Made by a program: the position numbers and the translations under genes | The notes under the pieces: model-generated | What the model was told of the DNA's origin: nothing | The model's input: the letters and a program-made list of their open reading frames with translations, nothing else | Database searches by the model: none | Shown: positions 55,010 to 62,346 of the stretch, one piece after another | How the letters are laid out: every line of letters begins with the position of its first letter | How positions within the stretch are numbered: the stretch's first letter is position 1 | Origin: Pseudomonas fluorescens | GTDB taxonomy: Bacteria; Pseudomonadota; Gammaproteobacteria; Pseudomonadales; Pseudomonadaceae | DNA: 64,000 nt | Assembly (NCBI RefSeq): GCF_005938625.1 | Contig: NZ_VCNJ01000003.1 | Location: forward strand, 124,001-188,000 | Direction: 5' to 3'

Positions 55010-55783
55010 CTAGCAGCCATCGACACTCTCACATGGCACCCAACCTCTAATCTCTTTTCCTTTCTTCGTTATATATAAAATTGAAATCCACCCTGCCGAA
55101 ATAGATTCCTGCTTCACTTTATCCCCACTAACCAAGTACATTTTAGTGACGCTTGCCGGGGAGGTTAGAGAGTAGATAGAAGTCTTTTTATTAATAACCA
55201 AATCTGTCAACTCGCCCTTAGCCCAGCCTAGATAATTTTTGGATACCAGTTGAGCCAAAATTAAATCTCGAGTTTTATAGGGATATGTATAAACAGATTT
55301 TGCCTGATCTTCATCAGAAGCCAAAACATCGGCTCCACTTCCAAAATAACCCGTCAGAACTTTATCAGCAGAATAGGTATCTCCAATTTTATGGAAAACC
55401 ATAACACTGAAATAATCGCTTCCATAAACGGCTCCAGTAAAAGCACGAATTGGCGCACTATGAATCACAAAAAGCTTCCGGTCTCCACCCTCTACTTGTT
55501 CAGTGAAAATATCTCTGACCTCGCCCGGATCCGCAACATAAGGCAGCCTCGCAATTAACCTCAACGTACCGGTCGAGCAATTCAGAAAACTCAACCCCAA
55601 TCCCATCTCTGGGTTTTGCTTTCCCTCATCCTCTAAAACCGGAACGGGGCTTACGATAATCATGCCTCCATCCACCGTAAAAGGCGGGTAACTCACATCC
55701 CCAGGAGCTGCGCAAGAAACAGCGTACGAACTCCAAAAAAGAAAAGCAGAAAAAAATACGCGCAATCTATTTTTAATTGTCAT
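55010..55783 (-). CDS. Exported protein, probable T6SS immunity protein
   Basis: A 257-residue protein of low GC content. Signal peptide: KNRLRVFFSAFLFWSSYAVSCAA. The mature part is beta-rich (GGMIIVSPVPVLEDEG, GLSFLNCSTGTLRLIARLPY) and ends WVPCESVDGC. No known domain was seen. Its ATG overlaps the effector stop codon as ATGA, so the two are made together. A periplasmic protein coupled to a peptidoglycan- or glycan-cleaving effector is the usual immunity arrangement; binding to that effector is inferred. Confidence 0.6.
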   Translation of the reverse strand: MTIKNRLRVFFSAFLFWSSYAVSCAAPGDVSYPPFTVDGGMIIVSPVPVLEDEGKQNPEMGLGLSFLNCSTGTLRLIARLPYVADPGEVRDIFTEQVEGGDRKLFVIHSAPIRAFTGAVYGSDYFSVMVFHKIGDTYSADKVLTGYFGSGADVLASDEDQAKSVYTYPYKTRDLILAQLVSKNYLGWAKGELTDLVINKKTSIYSLTSPASVTKMYLVSGDKVKQESISAGWISILYITKKGKEIRGWVPCESVDGC

Positions 55784-58497
55784 CCTGCACACCCACCAAA
55801 ATCAGTATTTATAATCTCTATAATTTCTTTACTATATGAATTCCTAAGGTTCAGTTTATCCAAACCAGCATTAATAACCCTTGTGACCTTCCGGATCTTC
55901 AAGTCAATATCCAGCGAACTATCATCTGCAATAAGCCCAATATGTTTATCTTTCCAGAACCAGCTACCTGACGCAACAATCGCATACACATCTGTTTCAA
56001 CCAGCAATGGATTTGCATCGATCCTCATACCTATATCGTTTGCACATTTCTTGTAAGTTTCGTAATGAGTCAAATGCAAAAGCCCGCGCCCTCGATAGTC
56101 ATTATCAGGATAATCACTACTACCAAAACTGTGTTTACCATACGCCGGGTCATTACCCAACAAATGATCATCTATATACTGCAGTTTCTGCTGCTGATTA
56201 TAATTCAATCCCTTACGGGTAAATCCAACATTAATCGCTGTTGTCGCCAAAGCATACAAACTAGCAGCTGTAAAGGTTGCACGAGAATAATTCAAACTCT
56301 CTCTGAACTTCTTGAACTCTCCAGTCTCAAGCTTCCCCTGTCCTAATATCAGGGCCACCTGCGTACACGTAGTAATCCCATACTTTGCAAACTGTACATT
56401 AGCGACTTCAGCAAAGCTTTCAACGAACGCATCTGAAACCGAGGAAGCCACAATCTTTCTCATAAATTGTGGCGTTAACGCGATATTCTTACCGCACTTC
56501 TTACAAGAGCTAGGCAACGCTATCGTCAAAAAATTTGAAACCAAGCCGATAGGATGAATATGTTGCACGCTAGTCTCGGAACTTATTCCATTCTGCCCAA
56601 CTAATGTTGCCCACCAACTTAATTTCTCAATTCTCGCCTTTTCCTCGACCCACGTTTTATGAGGATCAGATTCACTATGACCAATAATTTCATCCAAAGC
56701 ATCCCAGCTTTCTTTTTTGTAGTCCCACTCATTCTCATAGCGCGTCACCATTTGCGATATGGGTTGGGAGAACCATGGTTTTCCGAGCGCTTCTGCGATC
56801 TCTGACGGCGCCAGTTTTTTATCGCCATTCCTGTCGAGAATTTTGTACAACGTTTCGTTAACTGAGCCAGCGAGAGCGGCCGCTACATTCGGCAGATAAG
56901 ATTCACGCTCGGTTTCACTGAGGTCCTCTTGCGCATGAAGAAAAGCTGCAAGATGATCGACATTGCTCGTAGTTTCATCAATAAAGGTGAATCCATTCCA
57001 TTCAAAAGGAGAGTGCCGCGAGAGCACGATGTCGGGTTCTGCAAACCATCCATCAATTCCATTACCGTCTTTGTCGCCTAATAGACCATCTAGACGCCAC
57101 CAGTAAGTGGTTGAGGTTGACGTCCCCATCACAACAGATTCTTTGATTTTCTTTTCCACGGGCAACGCCTCAAGCATTCCAACAGGAATATAGAAGTCAT
57201 ATCCCACTTTATTACCTGGATCTGCTGCTTTAGGAGGGTTGGTGGCATTCATGCTTTGAGCATGGGTTACTAGCCACGTGCCCGCAGGTATCTTGACTAA
57301 TGTCTTTTCTGCGGCGGGCAGGCCGACAGCCTTTTCTTGGCTTTTACCGGCAAAAGACTTCACGTCCTCACAGCTGAAAACTTCGAGATGAAAAAGATTT
57401 TTGGAGGCCGCGTCTGCGTGAGTTTGGTATTTTCCGACATGCCCCAAAACCTCCCCGGCCTTGACTTTGAAACTCTGAGCCAGTGGCACTACTTGCCCAA
57501 TAGGGGTATGTGGTTCGCTCTTCGCTTCCAAATCATCTAGCCATACAAATCCAGGTATTTTCCCATCACTATCGGCCTTTAAAAAAGGAGAGGGCTGTCC
57601 GCTGACGACCTCCACCAACTTGCGATATTTTTTTTCCGCTTGCTCATCGCTGATCCTGATCTGAACACCCGATGGTAGGAACGAGATCGGTAGCCCGTTG
57701 CTAGTTTTATCGCGAACGGTGGCTCCAGTTTTTTGGTCGGGGGGAGCATCTTTTGCGTCCTCTCCTACAAAATAGCGCTCTCCTCCCAATGGCTTCATTT
57801 GGCCTTTGTATACCCATCCGGTATTAGGTGCCAATCCTGGAAATTCAGGATCTGCGCTGACAAGTTCCACCCACTGCTGTGTGGCCGGTGCCGGTTTTGT
57901 GAGAACGGTCGTTCCGCGAGGTAGTACGGCCAAGATGGGTGTGTGTGACGAGTTTCCTTCACGAACCCGAAGCCCTAATGATTTGGTTCGAAGATTTTCC
58001 TTCACTTGGTAAAGGCCTTTACCCCAAAAACCTGGCCTAGCGAGTGCTGGGTTTGCCTTGTACCCATCCCAGTCGAGAAGATGCATGTAAAGACTGAAAA
58101 ACGTCAGGCTTGGCCCAGCTCCCGGCGTGCTTGCAGGAGCCGCCCCGGATGCAGGCGCAGGAGGTGCCGGGAGCTCAAGGCGATGCTTTACCAGCACAAA
58201 CCCAGTCGAATAAACCGAGGGCGTCGAGCCAAAATCAGATGTCGGGTATTTCTCGTCAATGCGATACGCTACTACCTCTCCATCAGCGATGCATCTGACC
58301 TCCGTCAGATCCTTCACCAATCCCGAAGCTTCATCAAAGTGAACGCCACCATGCCAAAGACCGTTAGCCCCCAATGGGTAGTAACCATCTTTCGCTTTAG
58401 CTAAAGCCTTATAAAACTGCTGCGGATCGGTCGCTTCAGCTGTCCCTACTTTCAGGGGATACGACCATTTTTGAATTTTGTTCGTTGTCTCTGTCAT
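55780..58497 (-). CDS. Putative T6SS cargo effector with GH19-like lytic domain
   Basis: A 905-residue protein next to vgrG. The N-terminal ~400 residues include an M23/LysM-associated fold (GGVHFDEASG, IADGEVVAYRI, FSLYMHLLDWDG, NLFHLEVFSC) in which the metal HxH is HLE, so it is probably non-catalytic. SH3-like parts are interleaved. An EF-hand-like DRNGDKKLAPSE lies at ~556. The C-terminal ~250 residues resemble glycoside hydrolase 19/endolysin (ILGQGKLETGEFKKFRESLNY near 724; DYRGRGLLHLTHYETYKK near 802), which cuts chitin or peptidoglycan. The ATG at 58497 is preferred over a TTG two codons earlier. The C-terminal part is AT-rich. Confidence 0.78.
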   Translation of the reverse strand: MTETTNKIQKWSYPLKVGTAEATDPQQFYKALAKAKDGYYPLGANGLWHGGVHFDEASGLVKDLTEVRCIADGEVVAYRIDEKYPTSDFGSTPSVYSTGFVLVKHRLELPAPPAPASGAAPASTPGAGPSLTFFSLYMHLLDWDGYKANPALARPGFWGKGLYQVKENLRTKSLGLRVREGNSSHTPILAVLPRGTTVLTKPAPATQQWVELVSADPEFPGLAPNTGWVYKGQMKPLGGERYFVGEDAKDAPPDQKTGATVRDKTSNGLPISFLPSGVQIRISDEQAEKKYRKLVEVVSGQPSPFLKADSDGKIPGFVWLDDLEAKSEPHTPIGQVVPLAQSFKVKAGEVLGHVGKYQTHADAASKNLFHLEVFSCEDVKSFAGKSQEKAVGLPAAEKTLVKIPAGTWLVTHAQSMNATNPPKAADPGNKVGYDFYIPVGMLEALPVEKKIKESVVMGTSTSTTYWWRLDGLLGDKDGNGIDGWFAEPDIVLSRHSPFEWNGFTFIDETTSNVDHLAAFLHAQEDLSETERESYLPNVAAALAGSVNETLYKILDRNGDKKLAPSEIAEALGKPWFSQPISQMVTRYENEWDYKKESWDALDEIIGHSESDPHKTWVEEKARIEKLSWWATLVGQNGISSETSVQHIHPIGLVSNFLTIALPSSCKKCGKNIALTPQFMRKIVASSVSDAFVESFAEVANVQFAKYGITTCTQVALILGQGKLETGEFKKFRESLNYSRATFTAASLYALATTAINVGFTRKGLNYNQQQKLQYIDDHLLGNDPAYGKHSFGSSDYPDNDYRGRGLLHLTHYETYKKCANDIGMRIDANPLLVETDVYAIVASGSWFWKDKHIGLIADDSSLDIDLKIRKVTRVINAGLDKLNLRNSYSKEIIEIINTDFGGCAG

Positions 58498-58548
58498 TAC
58501 CAATTACCTGAATTCTGATCCCTGGTGGCTTGGATTGCCGTCGATGTC

Positions 58549-60591
58549 TTACCCGGAAAAATTGAGCATGCGCTTCGGTTTGCGTTTGATCTTTTCCTCA
58601 GACGCATTCAACAACGCCTGATCCATCAAACTCCCCGCCTTATCCTTATCCGCCGCCCCCGGCAGCACTGGCGGCTTGATACCAATGCCAGTCCCCGCCC
58701 CCGCAGAACCACCGGCATTGATCTTGATCACCGGCCCAACCACCGTAACCCCACCGCCATCCAGCTTGATAAAGCTCCCCCCCCCAAGGATGGTCAGCTC
58801 CGTCCCGGCCTCAATAACAATCTTGTCCCCAGCCTTGAGGTGTATCTCTTTCCCCACACTGGTCAGCTGCGCCGTGCCCAGCTTCACATGCTGGTTCTGC
58901 CCAATTGTCAGGTGATCATCCAGCTTCGCTTCAACTTTGCGATCGCTGATGGTGGTGCGGTGTTCTTCAGCCTTCAGCTCGGTGTAGGTGTTTTTCACCA
59001 CCGTGTCATGACGTTCATTGCCGACCCGAATCTTCTGGTCGTGCTCAATGTTTTCATCCCAATCACGCTGGGCATGAATGTAGATCTGCTCGGCACCTTT
59101 CTTGTCTTCAATGCGCAGTTCGTTGTACCCACCGCCACCCGGCGAGCTAAGCGTTTTGAACACACTGCGAGTCTTGTTCGCCGGCAAGGCGTACGGCACC
59201 GGGTTTTCCTTGTGATACAGGCAGCCGGTCACCAGCGGTTGGTCGGGGTCGCCTTCGAGGAAGGTGACGAGGACTTCCATGCCGATGCGCGGGATGCTGA
59301 TGGCGCCGTAGCGGTCGCCGGCCCAGGAGCTGGAGACGCGCAGCCAGCAGCTGGTTTTGTCGTCGGCGAGGCCTTCGCGGTCCCAGTGGAACTGGACTTT
59401 GATGCGGCCGTATTGGTCGCAGTGGATTTCTTCGCCTTTGGGGCCGGTGACCATGGCGGTCTGGCTGCCGAGTACGCGCGGTTTCGGGTGTTCGAGGGCC
59501 GGGCGGTAGAACACGTCCCACGGGGTGGCGAGGAAGGTGTTGCGGTAGCCCTGGTGGAAGTCGTCCTTGTTGTCGGTGGTGTCGCTGGTCACGCCTTCTT
59601 CGAGGACTTGCGGCTGCTTGCCTTCGTGGAAGAGTTCGGTGAGCAGCCACAGGTCGTTCCACTCGGTGCGCGGGTGGTCGGACATTTCCATGAAGTGGCC
59701 GCTGACCAGTTTGGTCTGGTCGCCACGGCCTTCGGCCTGACGGTAGTCGGCGCGGTGGCGTTCGAGGGCGCGCTGGCTGAGGAACTTGCCACGGGCGCGG
59801 TCGATGAAGCGGCCCGGGTAGTCGTAGTCTTCCAGATCCGGCTCCGTGCTTTCACCGTCCGGCTTATACGCTGCTTCCATTTGCAGGCGCGGTTTTTCGA
59901 AGTCGTAGTCGCGGCGTGTGATGCGGCTGGTGCGGGTTTCCAGGCGCAGCTTGAAGCCTTTGATCACCGGTTCTTCGGCGACCATGCCGCTGCCCTGCAC
60001 GTACGCAGTTGGCTGACCGAGTTTGCGGAACACGGTCTGGTCGTCGCCGAACACCAGCAGGTGGCCTTTGTCGCTGTGCTGGAAGTGGTAGTGAATGCCT
60101 TCCTCTTCGCACAGGCGCTGGACGAAGTGCAGGTCGGTTTCGTCGTACTGCACGCAGTAGTCGCGATCCGGGCACGGCTGGCTGAGCTGGAAGCTGTAAG
60201 CGTTGCCCTTGATGCCGTGTTCTTCGAGGATCAGCGCGATGATTTTCGGCGCCGACATCTGCTGGTAGATGCGCTGGTTGGTGCGGTGATGCAGGTATTG
60301 CAGTTGCGGCACCATCGACACTTTGTAGCGGGTCAGGCGCTTGCCGGCATCGCCTTGGGCAACGCGGTAGATCTGGCCGTGGATGCCCGAGCCTTGTGGA
60401 TCGAACGCGAGAAACGCCTGCTTGTGCAGCAGTTGTTCGAGGTCCAGATCAGGGTTTTCGCTGACCAGTTCGAGGTCGAAACGATACGGCTGGCTGATGC
60501 CTTCGGTGCCGGTGAACGACAGCACTTGCAGGTCGCCGACGTAGTCTTCCACTTTGAGGCTGAAGTGGGTTTCGTTAGCTGGGTTGAACAT
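58549..60591 (-). CDS. vgrG: T6SS tip protein VgrG
   Basis: A 680-residue spike protein (TssI). The N-terminal gp27-like part begins FSLKVEDYVGDLQVLSFTGTEGISQPYRF. The gp5-like OB fold is around WLRVSSSWAGDRYGAISIPRIGMEVLVTFLEGDPDQP. A beta-helical DUF2345-like tail (LDDHLTIGQNQHVKLGTAQL, GDKIVIEAGTELTILGGGSF) leads to a Gly-rich extension and a charged C-terminus (KRKPKRMLNFSG). There is no added enzymatic domain, so cargo is bound rather than fused. The effector gene follows 51 bp downstream. Confidence 0.95.
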   Translation of the reverse strand: MFNPANETHFSLKVEDYVGDLQVLSFTGTEGISQPYRFDLELVSENPDLDLEQLLHKQAFLAFDPQGSGIHGQIYRVAQGDAGKRLTRYKVSMVPQLQYLHHRTNQRIYQQMSAPKIIALILEEHGIKGNAYSFQLSQPCPDRDYCVQYDETDLHFVQRLCEEEGIHYHFQHSDKGHLLVFGDDQTVFRKLGQPTAYVQGSGMVAEEPVIKGFKLRLETRTSRITRRDYDFEKPRLQMEAAYKPDGESTEPDLEDYDYPGRFIDRARGKFLSQRALERHRADYRQAEGRGDQTKLVSGHFMEMSDHPRTEWNDLWLLTELFHEGKQPQVLEEGVTSDTTDNKDDFHQGYRNTFLATPWDVFYRPALEHPKPRVLGSQTAMVTGPKGEEIHCDQYGRIKVQFHWDREGLADDKTSCWLRVSSSWAGDRYGAISIPRIGMEVLVTFLEGDPDQPLVTGCLYHKENPVPYALPANKTRSVFKTLSSPGGGGYNELRIEDKKGAEQIYIHAQRDWDENIEHDQKIRVGNERHDTVVKNTYTELKAEEHRTTISDRKVEAKLDDHLTIGQNQHVKLGTAQLTSVGKEIHLKAGDKIVIEAGTELTILGGGSFIKLDGGGVTVVGPVIKINAGGSAGAGTGIGIKPPVLPGAADKDKAGSLMDQALLNASEEKIKRKPKRMLNFSG

Positions 60592-60619
60592 AAAGTGCTC
60601 CCTGTTCGAATGTCATCCG

Positions 60620-61621
60620 TTACGCCCGAAGTCGCAGACGTTGCAGCCAGGACGAAGTGGCGCCCAAGGCGTCACGCAATTGTTGGGCAGTGATGGTGCG
60701 TTCTGCCGGGTCGAAGCTCAGCGCGGTTCGCAGCGCTGGCCAGCCGTGTTTCGGTAAGTTCGCCGGTGCTTGCAGTTCGCGCTCCAGGTGCTCGTCGCGG
60801 GCCTGGGTCGAGGGCAAGCGGCGGAACGGGTGTTTACCGCCCGCCAGTTCGTAGATCACGCAGGCCACGCCGTACACGTCCGCGCTGGCCGACAATGGTT
60901 GGCCCTCAAGCAGTTCGGGGGCGGCGTAGCCCGGGGTCCAGGCGTTGAAGCGTTCGCGGCTCAGGTGCGGCAGGCCGGGCATCACGCCCTCCTCTGCCTG
61001 ACCGAGGCCGAAGTCAAAGAGACGCAAGCCGTCTTCGCTGAGCATGACGTTGCTCGGTTTCATGTCACCGTGCAGCACGCCGCGACCGTGGGCGTAGGCC
61101 AGCGTGTCGAGCAGCGGCAGGACGATGTCGCGCAGTTCGTTCCACGGCAGGCCGAGGGGCCGCTCGCAGAGCAATTTGTCCAGGGTCAGGCCACGCATGT
61201 ATTCCATGGTGATGAAGGCCCGCTGGCAGTCGGTGTCGACTTCAAAGGTGTGCGCACGCACGACGTTGTCGTGGCGCAGGCGTCGGGTCAGGGCAAACTC
61301 GCTGTAGAGCAAGGCACTGGCGTCCGGCGATTCGGCAAATTCTTCGCTGAGGATTTTCAGCGCAATGTAAGGCTCGGGATCGCCGAACTGTTCGTGCAGC
61401 AGATCCCGCGCCCGGTAAACGGCGCCCATGCCACCGGCCCCGAGCAGGCGCTCGAGGTGGTAGCGACCGGCGAGTACATCCGGCAGTGCACCGATGCTGG
61501 CCTTGGTCGGCGCCAGCAAAGGCTCTGCTTTGTTTTCCTTGGCGAAGGCGAAGTAGGTCAGGTTGTTGGCCTGTTCTTCGCTCATCAGCAAGTCATCGAC
61601 TGAGGATTCGATTTCAGTCAT
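60620..61621 (-). CDS. T6SS-associated Ser/Thr protein kinase (Stk1/PpkA type)
   Basis: A 333-residue eukaryote-like kinase: glycine loop LLGAGGMGAVYRA, ATP lysine Lys89 (IALKIL), catalytic loop HGDMKPSN with Asp186, DFG at 203-205, and the APELLEG segment. The Arg of HRD is Gly, so activation-loop control may differ from RD kinases. It lacks a membrane helix and has a Pkn-type short C-terminus. It is paired with a PP2C phosphatase 4 bp upstream; together they would tune assembly of the secretion system by threonine phosphorylation, as known for other T6SS. Confidence 0.9.
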   Translation of the reverse strand: MTEIESSVDDLLMSEEQANNLTYFAFAKENKAEPLLAPTKASIGALPDVLAGRYHLERLLGAGGMGAVYRARDLLHEQFGDPEPYIALKILSEEFAESPDASALLYSEFALTRRLRHDNVVRAHTFEVDTDCQRAFITMEYMRGLTLDKLLCERPLGLPWNELRDIVLPLLDTLAYAHGRGVLHGDMKPSNVMLSEDGLRLFDFGLGQAEEGVMPGLPHLSRERFNAWTPGYAAPELLEGQPLSASADVYGVACVIYELAGGKHPFRRLPSTQARDEHLERELQAPANLPKHGWPALRTALSFDPAERTITAQQLRDALGATSSWLQRLRLRA

Positions 61622-62346
61622 TGGCGGATCACCACGGCTGTCAGGTTGTCGCGCGCGGCGCCACGCAGGGCGCCGTCGAACAAACGTTCCAGCGCCACGT
61701 GCGGCGCGCTGAGGCTGAGGGCGTTGCCGAGGGCATCGCTGCTCAAGCCCTGATACAAACCATCGCTGCAGAGCAAAAACGCATCGCCCGGATAGACCTC
61801 GAGTTCGAGGACATCCAGGGTCAGTTGTTCAGCGGCGCCGACGGCTCGGGTCAAGGCCTGAGCCGCCGGGTGTGCTGCCGCTTGTTCGACGCTCATTTGT
61901 TGCTCGTCGATCAATTGCTGTTGCAGCGAATGGTCCTTGGACAGCTGATACAACCGCTGCCCACGCCACATGTAGCAACGGCTGTCGCCGGCCCAGATGC
62001 AGGCCGCACGATTGCCTTCCACCAGCAGCGCCACGACGGTGCTGCCCATGATGCTGTCGTGGCGCCCGGCGGTGACCGTCAACTCCTGCCCCAAGCGCCG
62101 GTTCAGCCAGTGCAGGCACTGGCGAATGGCTTTGAGGCGTTCGTCGAAGTCCTCGTGTTGCGGCAGTTCAGCCAGGCTGGCGACGATCAACTGGCTGGCG
62201 ATGTCGCCACCCTGATGACCGCCCATGCCGTCCGCGACCACCCACAGCCCCTGCTGTGGCGAGTCGAGGAAGGCATCTTCGTTGCGCGCCCGCACCTTGC
62301 CCGGGTCGGTACGCGCCGCGCTGCGCCAGGCACTGGCCACCAGCAT
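61618..62346 (-). CDS. T6SS-associated PP2C-type protein phosphatase (Stp1/PppA type)
   Basis: A 242-residue PP2C-family Ser/Thr phosphatase with the metal motifs RARNEDAFL, LWVVADGMGGHQGGDIAS, IWAGDSRCYMW, LLCSDGLYQGL and ARDNLTAVVI all intact. The ATG at 62346 overlaps the tssM stop (TGATG), and its own stop overlaps the kinase start by 4 bp. It reverses the phosphorylation made by the neighbouring kinase. A longer start upstream would run through tssM and is rejected. Confidence 0.93.
   Translation of the reverse strand: MLVASAWRSAARTDPGKVRARNEDAFLDSPQQGLWVVADGMGGHQGGDIASQLIVASLAELPQHEDFDERLKAIRQCLHWLNRRLGQELTVTAGRHDSIMGSTVVALLVEGNRAACIWAGDSRCYMWRGQRLYQLSKDHSLQQQLIDEQQMSVEQAAAHPAAQALTRAVGAAEQLTLDVLELEVYPGDAFLLCSDGLYQGLSSDALGNALSLSAPHVALERLFDGALRGAARDNLTAVVIRQ

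Noticed and set aside
54807-55013. A 68-codon plus-strand frame upstream of the LprI-type gene
   Set aside because: Lies in AT-rich spacer, without a ribosome site or family likeness.
58525-60693. A 722-codon plus-strand frame across vgrG
   Set aside because: Shadow of VgrG codons; the sequence is low-complexity Val/Ala/Phe-rich, without motifs.
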